Source: Schizochytrium sp. CCTCC M209059
Lineage: Eukaryota; Sar; Bigyra; Thraustochytrida; Thraustochytriidae
Assembly: GCA_000818945.1 (NCBI GenBank)
Contig: KN805424.1
Location: 62,001 to 126,000, forward strand
Direction: 5' to 3'
DNA: 64,000 nt
Part shown: positions 18,217-30,000 of the stretch, piece after piece
Position numbering within the stretch: the first letter of the stretch is position 1
Layout of the letters: every line of letters begins with the position of its first letter
Notes under the pieces: model-generated
Told to the model about the DNA's origin: nothing
What the model saw: the letters and a program-made list of their open reading frames with translations, nothing else
Databases searched by the model: none
Made by a program: the position numbers and the translations under genes

Positions 18217-19143
18217 TCACGCGATGGACTGCGAAGTGCCCATGGCAGCTGCGGCAGCAGCAGCTGCTGCTGCTGCTGTCGTTGTAGACGAGCTCGCAGA
18301 TGTATTCTCGTTTTGTAATGACTTGGCCGGCGGGAGTGGAAGCTGAGCAAGCACAGTCTGTATGACGGTGGCATGAGGTTCAAGATCAAGACCAAGTCCT
18401 TTGGCCCACTTAAGGAGCGTGACGGCCGGAATCGACTGCGCAGCATTAGCCAAAAGCATTTCGTTGGCAGCAGCTAAAAGCACGAGCATACCTGCGCGAA
18501 GACCAACGTCATCGTGCACAAGCACGGGTCGGCTCATTTCCGAGAGCTTTTCAAGCGCCTTGAGAAGACTCGGCTCCGTGAGTGCATAAATGGGAAATTC
18601 CGCATAGGCAATCCCGGAAGACGTGCAAATTGGCTCCTCCTTTGGCGAGTATGCACCTGCGTCAGGGCGCAATATGTTAAGGACGCTCGCGACTCCAAAA
18701 GACTTGAGGGCCTCGAGCTGACGCGCCGTTGGTTGTGCAGAGAAAGCAAGACCGTCTGTCACCTTCATGAGAGATGCGTCTGGCGGAGGCGGAAATGCGG
18801 GCGTTGGGGACGGTTTCAATGCGAGTTCGAGCAGCTGGTGTCGCAGGACATTATAGCCGCCTTCGCAGGTTGCGTCGAGCTTCATGAACTTGGTGGCATC
18901 TCCGACATACTCTTCATTAAAAAACACGTGCGGGACCGTAAAGGTGCCCGTGCGCCGCACGCAAAAAGCTGCATAGGCGGTCTCTTTGCCGCAGTCTACC
19001 GTTTTGATCGTGATCTCGGCGGGCGTGCCCGGGCGTGTGGCAGCAATCTCTTGCAGCACGCACCCTCGGAACTTTTCCAGCATCGCGAGCACGCGTTTGC
19101 AGTACACGCAGTCCTCCTTCTCGAAGATGGTGACCTGCCCCAT
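18217..19143 (-). CDS. Glutaredoxin fused to a DUF442/Blh-like pseudophosphatase domain
   Basis: A 308-residue protein. Residues 1-110 are a glutaredoxin: VTIFEKEDCVYCKRVLAML (redox pair C12-x-x-C15), the cis-Pro segment TVPHVFFNEEYVGD at about 69-82 and a helical end. Residues about 125-270 match the DUF442/beta-lactamase-hydrolase-like dual-specificity-phosphatase fold: GLAFSAQPTARQLEALKSFGVASVLNILRP, then the P-loop position PVLVHDDVGLRAG. In active members this loop is HCxxGxR; here His210 and Arg216 remain but the nucleophilic Cys is Asp211. The second domain should therefore bind rather than hydrolyse. The C-terminus has Ser/Thr and a poly-Ala run. It probably couples thiol redox state to a ligand, which is inference. 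Confidence 0.82.
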   Translation of the reverse strand: MGQVTIFEKEDCVYCKRVLAMLEKFRGCVLQEIAATRPGTPAEITIKTVDCGKETAYAAFCVRRTGTFTVPHVFFNEEYVGDATKFMKLDATCEGGYNVLRHQLLELALKPSPTPAFPPPPDASLMKVTDGLAFSAQPTARQLEALKSFGVASVLNILRPDAGAYSPKEEPICTSSGIAYAEFPIYALTEPSLLKALEKLSEMSRPVLVHDDVGLRAGMLVLLAAANEMLLANAAQSIPAVTLLKWAKGLGLDLEPHATVIQTVLAQLPLPPAKSLQNENTSASSSTTTAAAAAAAAAAAMGTSQSIA

Positions 19144-19198
19144 CCTCGCTCGCTCCCGGGACCTTCACCACCTTTCCTTCTTCTGCACACGCGGAACA

Positions 19199-19255
19199 CG
19201 CTCGCTCGCTCGCTCGCACGCACGCACGCACGCACGCACACACGCACGCACGTAA
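19199..19255. repeat. GCTC/GCAC tetramer array
   Basis: CGCTCGCT units change into CGCACGCA units, 56-112 nt upstream of the glutaredoxin-fusion start codon (minus strand). Confidence 0.85.
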
Positions 19256-19326
19256 GCGCTGCGGCAGCCCGCCTTCGCGCCGGGCTCCGTTCGGTCTTTG
19301 ATTATACCGCTTTGCTAGCTGCAAAG

Positions 19327-19386
19327 AGACTGACAAAAAGACAGACAGGCAGACTGACTGACAGACAGACTGACAGACTGACACAC
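19327..19386. repeat. GACA/GACT tetramer array
   Basis: Imperfect alternation of ACAGACAG and ACTGACTG units in the divergent promoter. Confidence 0.8.
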
Positions 19387-19856
19387 AGTCTCGGAGAACA
19401 ACCTCCGGGCCGCGACCCCGGTCCTCGCGACCCGGCCGGGACCGTGCTCTTTCCCGTCTCCGCGCCCGGGTCTTCGCTCGCACGCTGCTAGCTGGCTCGT
19501 GCTGCTGCCGCTCGCTGTCGCGCCCGCCCGCCCGCCGCGCCGAAGCAGGTCTGGACTCGGAGGACCCCGCCGGCGCTTTGCGCCCGAGCCGGCGCTTTGC
19601 GTCCGTTCGCGCGCGAGCGGGCGTAGTCGGCGCAGTCGAGCGCCTCCTCGCTGTCTCTCGCACTGTCAGTCTGGCTCGCTGCACGCTCGTGCTTCGACAG
19701 CGAGCGATCAATCAATCGATTGATCGATCGATCGACCCATCGACGCGGGCCGGCGTCGGGGACCCCGCTCTGCGCTGCGCGGCAGGGGAGCTCGCTGCGC
19801 GGCGGAAGGGAAGTCAGCGCCGCCACTGCCACGCCCCGGCCGAGCACGGGCAGAAC

Positions 19857-21605
19857 ATGGCCGAGGATGACGACGACCCCTTCGACCCCTTGGCGGTGCT
19901 CCAGCGCGTGCGCGCAGAGCTAGGGAGGCCTGTGCAGCACGCAGGGCCAGAGATAAATGGGCGCGGTGCGGAGCATATCGCGGAAACGGCAGCTCAGTCC
20001 TCGTGGCGAGCTCCAGAACTCGGAGACGCGATCGTGAATGGGAAAAACGAGCACCAGGACCAGCTTCAGCTGCACGATGCCAACTTTAGTCATAGACTCG
20101 AAAAGCTTCCCGAGGATTTGGTAGAGCGCCCCGTGGGCCCAGCCACGCTACTTTCCATCGCAGAGCTGCAGATGCAGCTTGCCCACGCGCACGCACGGCT
20201 TGCAGAGCAAGAGTTTCGTATTGCAGACCTTCATGAAGAAAACAGAACGATGCAAACAAAGTTGCATACGCACCTTTCCGAACGCTCGCGCTGGCGCATC
20301 GAGCGGCGCGAGCTCGAAAGTGCGCTCCGCGAAGCGCACGCGCAAGTAAGCGAACTTCGTGCCTCTGCGAATGCATCGCCGCGCTCCGAGGCCTCGTCGT
20401 GCGCAACCTCCGCAGTGCATGCGCGACCCTCCACGCCATTGCGATCGCGTTCACCGTCACCCTCGCGCTCATCAGCTGCGCCACGCAGTCACGCGTCTCT
20501 ACGACAAGTGACAGTCTACCCTGTTGCACATCAACAGCGGCGGAGACCCTCGACCGCTGGAAGCGGATCGCGCCGGAGGGTCTCCACGCACTCTGCCACG
20601 ACGAGCCCGCTGGATTGGGCCTCTGCAGAGGTCAATACTCTGCACTCGAATTCGTACGCGCCCTCGCTACGTCCGCGCAGACGATCTGGCTTTGCAGCAA
20701 TGGCTTCATCCTCGAGGACCTTGATGTCGGGACCCCGCACGGCGCAAGAGCCTTCTGCGGCCTCCGTAGTGTCGGATAAGTCCATGGGCGCGTCTGCGTC
20801 ATCACATGGGTCCGAGCAATTCTCACAACACTCACGGACTGCGGATCATTTTTCCATGGAAACCTTTTCGGACCATTTCCGTGCCAACACCTTGTCACGC
20901 TCTTCCACACCGTCACTTTCTCTCGCGGAGGCACGCGAGCTCGCAGCCACCGCCGCAACTGTTCCAGCCCTTGGTCGCATGCCTCCCAATGGCTTGTCAT
21001 CAGATACACCATCACCTCCGCCTCCACCACCGCCACCACCTTCGGCATCACCTTCGCTTTCCCAGACCCAAGTTTCAACGGGACCATCGAATGCTTCTTC
21101 GACAAGACGTTCAACCACCCCTGTTGCCCCTCCTGATCAGACGCACGCATCGCACGAGCGCAAGCAGCACACGGCCCCCCGCGACATATCGAGCGAGCCT
21201 TCCTCGCAACAGTTCAAGGTCAAGCGGCCCTTTATTGGCACCGTACGGCGTGGCTCCTTGTTTCGAGATTCGGTTTTTCATGTGGAGAATGATCACAGCG
21301 CAAAGCAGCGTAAAGAGGCAGCGCAGCACCGCGAGCGTGAGCAGAGACACACACGGACTGGCTCACTCTCCTCGTTTGCGTCTGCCGGTACTTGGCATCG
21401 CCGTGGCCTTGAAAACGGAGATGGGACCGAGGGCACGGACCCGTCTTCACAGCAGGTAGCAGCTGCAGACTTGTATGTTTTCCAGGAAGAGAGCTCTTCT
21501 GTTGAAAATGGGGCTTCTCGGCCGCGTACCGCAGAGCGCGGGTCGCGCAAGTCCTCTCATGTGGGTTCTGCGAAAAGCAGTGTCCGGACCTCTGTTGATC
21601 TTTAA
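19857..21605 (+). CDS. Hypothetical coiled-coil, Ser/Pro-rich protein
   Basis: From MAEDDDDPFDPLAVLQRV at 19857 the product is 582 residues; the frame is open back to 19578, but that part translates repeat DNA. Residues about 95-180 form a clear coiled coil (IAELQMQLAHAHARLAEQ, ADLHEENRTMQTKL, WRIERRELESALREA). The rest is disordered: Ser/Arg-rich, a Pro run near nucleotide 21010-21045 and many SP/TP sites that could be phosphorylated. No enzyme domain is seen. The composition suggests a cytoskeletal or scaffold protein, but the family is not recognised. Confidence 0.6.
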   Translation: MAEDDDDPFDPLAVLQRVRAELGRPVQHAGPEINGRGAEHIAETAAQSSWRAPELGDAIVNGKNEHQDQLQLHDANFSHRLEKLPEDLVERPVGPATLLSIAELQMQLAHAHARLAEQEFRIADLHEENRTMQTKLHTHLSERSRWRIERRELESALREAHAQVSELRASANASPRSEASSCATSAVHARPSTPLRSRSPSPSRSSAAPRSHASLRQVTVYPVAHQQRRRPSTAGSGSRRRVSTHSATTSPLDWASAEVNTLHSNSYAPSLRPRRRSGFAAMASSSRTLMSGPRTAQEPSAASVVSDKSMGASASSHGSEQFSQHSRTADHFSMETFSDHFRANTLSRSSTPSLSLAEARELAATAATVPALGRMPPNGLSSDTPSPPPPPPPPPSASPSLSQTQVSTGPSNASSTRRSTTPVAPPDQTHASHERKQHTAPRDISSEPSSQQFKVKRPFIGTVRRGSLFRDSVFHVENDHSAKQRKEAAQHREREQRHTRTGSLSSFASAGTWHRRGLENGDGTEGTDPSSQQVAAADLYVFQEESSSVENGASRPRTAERGSRKSSHVGSAKSSVRTSVDL

Positions 21606-21771
21606 AAGTATATCGTTTACCGTCATCCCTTAGGAATTTCATCGACACCTTGCGAGTTTATTTTGTTCGTTGATCGATCAGCATGTCTCGAACAAATGCC
21701 CTGCATGGGAAGAAGAAGAAAAACCAGTTGCTTTTTGTTTACTTATTTGCCTGCTGCGTCTTTGTTTGTTT

Positions 21772-22581
21772 TCAACGTCCGGCCTTTTGAAGGGCTTCTA
21801 TCCGCGCTTGCGTACGTCTTTCCTGTTCTTGGCGCGCGAGCTCGCGCGCCCTCGCTAAAGCGCCGACGCCACCCGTAGACGAAGAAGAACCCTGTCTCAT
21901 GGGGCTGTCTACGCGTCGCGTTGGCTGCGCTACCGTACGCCGCGGTGCAATTATAGGGACAGGAGGAGAATTTCTCGGAGCCGCCTTGGACCTCGCTCGT
22001 GGGCCCGTCTGTGGGGTTAATGACCGCACCGGAGACTTTGCTGGCGAACGAGACGGCGATACTTCGTCATCGCTGCTATCAATGGTGATTGAGTCATTTC
22101 TCTGAGGTGTTCGCGGACTCGTTGTCGGCGAGCGCCTGCTCTTTGAAATGCTCCTTTGCAACACCTTTTCGTTGTGCGATTCCAGAGATTCTACACTCTC
22201 GTCACTCGTAAAATGGAAATAACACAACATCAGTAGCGCACTGATACCAAAAGCGACATGCTCTGCATGAGGTACATTCATGCTAGGTAGCATGCCGAGA
22301 CCAAGGGCAACCTGAACCGCCGCAAGCGCAAGAGACCATGGCCACAGTCCCGGAGCGAAGATTTTACTAAAAACGACCGTCACCAGACCTCGCAAAATCA
22401 CGTTAATGTCATCGAACTCGCCATCGATGGACTCTGTCAGTACCAGGAGCACCGGATTGGACACCGTGAGCGCCGCGTACGTCGCGCCAAGGACGCCGGC
22501 CACGGAAAGTGCCCCACCCATGACGGTCACTCCTTTCTCGACGCCTTGTGCGTTCCACGCCGGTGCACGCAACGAGACCAC
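21772..22581 (-). CDS. Hypothetical multi-span membrane protein with Ser-rich tail
   Basis: A 269-residue protein. The first 130 residues hold about four hydrophobic segments: VTVMGGALSVAGVLGATYAAL, a shorter one around VILRGLVTVVF, LWPWSLALAAVQVALGLGML and VAFGISALLMLCYF. The rest is a polar tail with repeated SRSPAKSP/SPTTSPRTP motifs, suited to kinase regulation or scaffold binding, ending in an Arg/Glu/Gln-rich helix. The family is not recognised. It is convergent with the coiled-coil gene (166 nt between stops). Confidence 0.6.
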   Translation of the reverse strand: MVSLRAPAWNAQGVEKGVTVMGGALSVAGVLGATYAALTVSNPVLLVLTESIDGEFDDINVILRGLVTVVFSKIFAPGLWPWSLALAAVQVALGLGMLPSMNVPHAEHVAFGISALLMLCYFHFTSDESVESLESHNEKVLQRSISKSRRSPTTSPRTPQRNDSITIDSSDDEVSPSRSPAKSPVRSLTPQTGPRARSKAAPRNSPPVPIIAPRRTVAQPTRRVDSPMRQGSSSSTGGVGALARARELARQEQERRTQARIEALQKAGR

Positions 22582-23893
22582 GGGGCTGTTCAGAACGAAC
22601 GTGCACTAAAGAAGATGAGGGTGCGCAGAGCGAGTTGCCTTGCGCTTTCGACGCGCGGGTCCCCGAAGCCAGAGACCGGCAGCACGGAATGTCGGTTTGC
22701 TTTTGATTGTTTTTTATTCCTCTTTCTGCGCGTGTTGGGCTTGACCACGTATGGAACCCCTGGAGCGGAGCAGAACTTTTGGAATCATTTGGAATGGGGG
22801 TCCGTCACAAGTTGACAACTTCCTAGGTATAACCAGTAACGACGTCCTTTGATTGCTGGCTGGCCTGCAAGCAGCTGCAGAAGATTAAAGAATGAGCTCT
22901 TGCGGTATCTTGTTTTGATGGGGAGAAAAGTCATTTTATTCTCCTCTTCTCCTCCTTCGGGCTAGACAAGAAAATGGGCCCATTGTCCGTCGCAGCAAGC
23001 TTTGAGCACAAGATCAGGTGTAAATTGTCCCCAACGACTCGGCGAGAGTGTGAAAAATGATGCTCTTCTCTCGCTCACATTTACCACACGCAAAAATCAC
23101 GCTGACTGCTTCACATCTTGGCGAAGGCTTCAGGGCTTCGTTGTCGTCGCTCTTGAGCTGACAAGTCAACAATCGTTCGACGACCATAATATGTTGATCC
23201 AAATTGCACGCCCGTCGACGCAGCACCTGTTATGGTACGCTCATCCTTCTCCTACGTCCTACGTAAGGCGCTGGGCGCGAGCCCGATCAGTCTTTACACC
23301 CGAAGGGGGAACGTCTCGGATTGCGAATTGCGCAAGCCAAAAGTCATTTTCTCGCAAGCAACGTCGAGATTTGCTGGCAGCCGGCTCACTTCGCGCGCAG
23401 AAAGGATCAGTCCTCCCGAATTGAGAACGTCGTCTACCTCATGCTTTGTGTCAGGCGAACTAAACTTTCCGACTCGCCCCGACCTTCAATGGCCGCTCTT
23501 TGATTGCTAGACGCATGGTTGCTGCAGTGGTGTCTTTCTTTTCCCTGGCCAAAAGGTACGAACGCAAGACTGCCATGATCGTCCCCAGGGTATCCCTTTT
23601 GCTACTTGTGTGATTCTCGCACTGCCAATGCGATATGGGCTCTTGATTACCACCGGGCCGCCCAACCACTGCAAAGCCGTTAGACCAGATCCTTCCGGTA
23701 GTAGCATTAGTACTCATTGGGCCTCTTTGTCAAGTGACGCTGGGAGCGAAGTCGGAGGAGGCCACCCACGTACACGCACACGCACGCGCTTGGCCATTCT
23801 GGAATCGCCAAGGCCCCTCGCGCGCGCTTCGCGCACAACACCTAGCTGACGGGCGAGAGAAGGTCTCTTTCCCATCCTCAAAGGTGTGGCGTC
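22582..23893. other. Divergent intergenic region upstream of the dynein gene
   Basis: 1.3 kb with no supported gene. CCTAGGTA lies at about 22825 (240 nt from the membrane-protein start) and CACCTAGCTG at 23839-23848 (45 nt before the dynein ATG). ORFs of up to 140 codons are present but show no domain or composition bias typical of the neighbours. Confidence 0.6.
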
Positions 23894-24001
23894 ATGGAGG
23901 ACGACCGTGAGCCCACTGACGGCTCACAAGAACCGCGACGGGGCAACAACAACGCCACCACAACCTCGACCACCACCACCAGCAGCAGCAGCAGCAGCAG
24001 C

Positions 24002-24045
<44 letters not shown>

Positions 24046-27000
24046 CGAAGAGGACGAAGACGAGGAAGAGGAAGAGGAGACTATTGAGGGCGTTGCTTTC
24101 ATGTATGGACACGAAGATGGGCTGGAGACTGCGCGAACATCAGCAAGTGAGGACGCGCACGAGGCAAAAGATGACCAGAGTGAAGAAGATGATGCGGCTG
24201 CAGCGGCAAACATGCTGACTTGGCGCAAAGGGTTCGTTGTTGGCGACAAACGTCCTACCAAACGGTCTGGACACACATTCACAGTTCTTGGCTCAAACGC
24301 CTTTCTATTTGGCGGCTGCGACGCTCAGAGCCCTGCCGGGCCAACCGGTGAGCTTTGGCAGCTTAAAATGCTGGGCAACTTTGAATGGATTCGCCTCGAC
24401 GAACAGGTCGACAAGGCTGGAGGATTGCCGATGGCGCGCTGGCTGCACAGTGCTTGCGTTTTCGATAAAAAGTTCATCATTGTTTTTGGAGGGTTCCACT
24501 CGAGCAAACGGCGACTCAATGATCTCTGGATGTTTGATACAATCACGCTTCAATGGTCGTGCCTCTTTCCCGGCACGAGCACTGCGATCGGGGATACTGC
24601 TGCAAACAGTACAGAAGAGGGCAAAAAGATTTGTGCAGCATCCAAAAATCCAGCTCCCGACTTTGCGCCGCCGCCCAGGGGAGGGCACTCAGCGTCCATT
24701 GTTGAAGACAAAATGTGGGTCTTTGGCGGCTACGGAGGCCAGGGATATGCCCGGCGTGACCATAATGATCTATTTATGCTCAACCTTCCCGACATGACCT
24801 GGGAACGCGCTCCACCACTGAAAGGAACTCCGCCGCGACCACGCTCAGGGCACACGGCGTCAGTCATCGACACCAGCATTTATATCTTTGGCGGATGGAG
24901 TGCCATGGAGCAACTCGGAGACCTCTGTATCCTCGACACGCGCCATCTCACGTGGTCGATCCTTGACTCCTTTATGGACCCGCGCTGGGGCCATACTGCT
25001 TGTAGTGTCGAGGCCATTCCGTATTGGAAAATCTTCTATTTTGGTGGTTGCACGGGCAACCTTGCAGAAACAAGACGAGCGCAAGGTGCATTGTCTGCGC
25101 GCGTACTCACACTTGATACTGGGACCTGTGTCTTCGACCGCCCAAAAGTCCGCGGCGATATTCCATGTGGTCGCGCCGACACGACTTTTGGCTACGACGC
25201 CAAAGGGAGTCGGCTCGTCATGTTTGGCGGGTGGGCGAATCAATGGCTCGATGATATATTCACCCTTGACGTAGGGTGCGTTGTTGGCCCGCCTTATTCG
25301 ATCCTTGGCGTCTTTCCTCGCCAAGGGCCTCTCACGGGCGGTACAGAGCTCACCATATCGGGACTGGATTTTGTCCATGACCCAAACGATCCGCGAATCA
25401 AAGTGCGCTTCATCGCCAAAGGTGGCTACATCCTTGACGCCCCCGGCAACTTTGTCAACGGCGAAACCATCACGTGCATCTCACCTGACTTCGATTCCCT
25501 CTTGCAAGGCGACGTCGACGCTGCACAACTTGAGGTCGACGTCCGGGTCGCTTTCAGGGACGATTCATTCACCGTCACCTCGCAAAAGTTCACTTTCATC
25601 ACCGTCACCGTCGCGGAGGCCTGTCTGGCCTATGGCCCAGGTCTCATCGACGGCGGTTGCCCAGGTGTTCCGACAATGTTCGTCGTGCACGCAAACGATG
25701 TCACGGGTTCACAGCGCGCTACAGGAGGCGATGAATTTGTCGTACGCGTCTCGGGAGACGAGGTTGCCGTGCTCGACGCAACGATCGAAGACAACGAGGA
25801 TGGGTCCTACGCTGTCGAGTACAGTGCCCCACTGGCGGGCGAGTACGTCATCGAAGTCGAATACACCGGTACCTTTCGTGACGATTCGGGGCAAGTTTAC
25901 GAGACTGGCAAAGCCGGACCGATCCGAGGAAGCCCCTTCACTGTCAATTTTATCGAAGGCGCAGCAAGAGCCTCGAACAAAATGAATGGCTCTCTACTTC
26001 GCGAGACGGTCGACCGTAAATTCCAAGCCACGAAAAAACTTGTCACCGCCACGAGGGTTCAACTCCAAAAAGCTATCTCGCCCGGATACGCCGTGGAACT
26101 CGCGGCCGACATCAAGGCTGTTATCGCCGTCAAGGAGAAGCTCTATTTGGTCGAAACGGAAAGAGCTGTGCTAGAACTCGATCTTGACCTATTCGAGTGC
26201 ATTGCTCGGCATCTCGCAGAAAGCTATGGCGTCAAATCGGACAAACGATTGCGCGAAATTGCCGCCATGCGCGAGGAATGGGCTACCATCACAGAGGGTC
26301 AACCCAACCTTCTCGTGCAAGCTACCGCAGCTTTGCGCCCGCACGTGATTGCGCACGGGGACAAGACCCAGGCCCAGCTTCTCGAATACGAGGAGACGGT
26401 CCTCGCATACGAAAGGTCGATTAAACACCTTCCATGCTTCAGCTGGAATGCGGGCCCCGAGGGCGGTATGAATGCGCTCGCAGAAGCTGTCGAGGCCCAC
26501 GAGGCGCGTCTCGGCACCCACGCAGAAATGCAAAAACTCGCCAAGCTCTTTGAATTCCCGGCGCTCTGTCATGGTGCCAACACGGCAATGGATCGCGTTG
26601 AAAGAACGCTCGAGCATGCCCAGGATCTTTGGGAAGTGGCCGCGGACGCGCTCATTTTCATGGACGAGTCGAAAGCGACGCTTTGGCGCAACGTGCGCCC
26701 TGCTCTTCTTGAAGAGGAGGCTAGGAAACGCGCGAAAACCGTCAGCCTTCTCCCGCGCGACGTGCACGATACGGATGCCTTCCGGGGACTTGAACGAGAC
26801 GTAAAGAACTTTCTTCTCACATGCCCGCTCATCTCGCATCTCGGCAGCGAGGCAATGCGCGTGCGTCATTGGGACGAGCTTCGCGCAGCCATTGGAAAGT
26901 CGTTTACAAGCCCGGCAGAAAACAAGAAGATGAGGCTTGGAGAAGTGGTTGACCTCAATTTACACGAGGTCGCGGACCAGGTTGAAGATGTAGCCAATAA

Positions 27001-30000
27001 GGCGGCCAAGGAGGCCAAGGTCGAGAACGCGCTCACGCGAATCGAACGTATGTGGTCCACTTCGCAGTTCCAGGAGGATGATGAACGTTTCGAGGCAGCC
27101 GATGCCCCGCCTTACCTGTCATTGCCAGAAGAGGAGCTTGCTACGCTCGATGCAGATCAAGCGGCGGTCGACGCCATGGCAAATTCGCCGCACGCACTTC
27201 CCTTTATGGATCCTTACGCAACTGCCGAAGGCGTTAAAGGCAAGGGGGTTAAGTACTGGAAAAGCATTCTTGCGAGCGTCGTCAAGGTCGTCAATTCGCT
27301 TGCATCAATCCAGAGCTCTTGGGCGTATCTTGCTACCCTCTTCTTGCAGTCAGATGAGGTCAAAGAGGCTTTACCCAGTGACGCCAAACGCTTTGCTGCC
27401 CTCGACGAGGACGTTCGCAAGCTCTTAGAAGATGCCAAAAGCAACAAGCTCTTGCTCAAATTTTGCGCCAAGCCCGGTCGTGCGGATAACATGGAAGAGG
27501 TTAATGAGCAACTTGCTTTATGTAAAACGAGTCTCGGGAACTTTATAGCTTCTAAACGGGCCTCCTTCCCACGTTTCTACTTTGCGGCAGAGTCTCAGAT
27601 ACTCGACATCCTGAGCAATGGATCCAAGCCGACCGAGGTCCTCAAGCATCTTTCAGCAGTGTTTCCCACGATATCGACACTCCAGACCGATGGCGTCTAC
27701 GCCTCCCATTGGTTGTCCCTCGACAAGCAAGAGTGCGGAGCTTTTGATACACCTGTTGTGCTCAAAGGACAGGTCGAAACGTATTTGCGGGATATTGATG
27801 TTGCATGCCAACAAGCTCTCAAAACCTCTCTGTCGAAGAGCCTTACTAGGTACAAGACGCAGCAGCGAAGGGAGTGGATTGTGCACAAAAATGAAAAGGG
27901 TTTTGCCCCCGAGGTGCTGCAGATCGCCCTCCTTGTTTGCAGAATCAGCATCACGCAGGACATTGAAGCAGCTTTTGCCGCCATCAAATCTGGAAATCGA
28001 GACGCCATGCGCGACTACTCGGCCAAATCAAGGCAGCAACTCGCTGACATGGCCAAGGCTGCGCGCCAGACAACCTCAACTCTCGCACCTAGCGACCTTA
28101 TCCGCATTGCCTGCGTTCTGGCTCTCGACGTTCATACGCGGGATCTCGTTGACTCCTTTGTGCAGCGGCAGATATCTTCGTCTGCCTCGTTTGACTGGCA
28201 GCGTCAGCTCAAGCAGCGACAAACGGGTGCAACGGAGATTTGTGGCGCCAACTTCACGTACGGATTCGAGTACGTTGGTCATTTTACTCGCATCTCCCCA
28301 ACACCAGCCTTCGACCAGGCGCTTCTTGTGACTGCACAGGCTTTGAGGCTCCAAATGGGTTGCGCCGTTCGAGGTCCAGCCGTATCTGGCAAAACGGAAG
28401 TCATTCGCGAGCTCGGTGCAACGCTAGGTAGATATTGTCTCGTTTTCAACAGCACGCCGCAGACGACTCTGCACACTCTCGCGTCCCTCTTTGCGGGACT
28501 CGCGGCAACTGGATCCTGGCTCTGCCTCGAAGAATTTGACCGTCTGCCGCAAAACGTCCTTGCCGCTTGCGTTGGCCGTGTAAAGCGACTCTTTGATGCG
28601 CGTAGTCGTGGACAAACTTCCGTACTTGACGAGTCATCCTTGGACTCAGTCTCGCATCATCAGCAACTAGAGCAGCAAACATCAATGACGATTGTGGAGA
28701 TTCCGCTTCATGCCGACTTTGCTCTTTTTGCAACGCTCAGAAAATCGCAAGATCGCACGTCTTTACCCGAAGGACTTGATACGTACCTTCGTCCTGTGAC
28801 TACCAGCGTACCGGAACGAAGGCCAATTTGTGAGGCTCTGCTGTTCGCGGGAGGCTTCGAGCAGGCAACTTCGCTGAGCGCCAAAGTTTGTAACCTCTTT
28901 GCCTCGTGTCACGAGATTTTACCTGCGCGTCATTTTTATGACTGGAGTCTTCGCGCACTCCGCGCACTTGTCACTCGAGCCGGGCATATGCGTCGAGAGT
29001 GGAGTCGTGATACAACGAAGCAAGAAGACGAGACAAGTCTACTCTTGCGGGCGCTCTTGAATTTGCTTCAGCCGATCATAGCGCCCGATGACGTCCAGAT
29101 TTTCAATGGTCTCGTCATCGATCTCTTCCCGCTTCCCACGTCTGCGCTAACAGATCTTCAAGCTCCCTCGTCTGAAGACGCAGGCACTCGAGAGAGCGAG
29201 GAATACGAGACGGAAGATGATGTCCAGACTCGGGCGAAAAAGCCTAAGCGCGTCGACACGGGCAGCGAGACCGAGCTGGAAACCGCCGTCAAAGAAGCTT
29301 CTGCAGCACGTGAGCTGTGGCCTGATCAAGAATTTCTCTCGACGGTTGTCAACCTTGAAGAGCTCTTGAAAGTTCGTCAAGCGGTCTTTCTTGTTGGCGA
29401 GGCTGGTGCTGGCAAGTCCGAGTGTTGGCGTACGCTGCAGCGCTCTCGGCAACTGCTCAAGCGCAAAACAAGTACAAAGGTTCTTCTTCCACAAGCCCAC
29501 TCGGCTGATTTCTTTTTCGGTCGTCTCTCGCACAGCAATGGAGACTGGGAAGACGGGCTACTTTGCAAAGCCACGCGTGAATGTGCCGCTGCCCCGACAC
29601 CCGAAGATGGTGGCCCAGAGGAGAACTGGATCGTGCTTGACGGAGAAATTTCTCCCATCTGGTTTGACTCTCTCAATACCCTGCTCGATGACAACAAAAC
29701 GCTTTCTCTTGCATCGGGGGAACGAATCTCTCTTCCTTGGCACACGCGAGTTCTTTTTGAGTTGAGCACTCTTGAGCACATGAGTCCGTCTGCAGTCTCG
29801 CGAGCGGCAATTTTACACCTTTCGAGCGCCGCTGGATCCCAATGGAGGGCCCTTATCGCTTCATGGATTCAGCGAAAAGAGTGGGACGACCACGCCAAAG
29901 AAGCCATTACTACTTTTTTTCACGACTACGTGGCTCTGGCCCTCGCAGAATTCGACAAGAGGACTTTTCGCCCTCTTGTGCCTGTCCTACACACGGAGAT

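Larger units (their letters stand above)
19144..19856. other. Divergent promoter region rich in microsatellites
   Basis: Between the glutaredoxin fusion (minus) and the coiled-coil gene (plus). It contains GCTCGCTCGC/CGCACGCA repeats (19199-19255), a GACAGACT/GACTGACA region (19327-19386) and ATCGATCG-type repeats (19703-19738). The reading frame of the downstream gene is open through part of it but translates only low-complexity sequence. Confidence 0.65.

Noticed and set aside
23002..23424. 140-codon ORF upstream of the dynein gene
   Set aside because: No domain, no codon or composition pattern like neighbouring genes.
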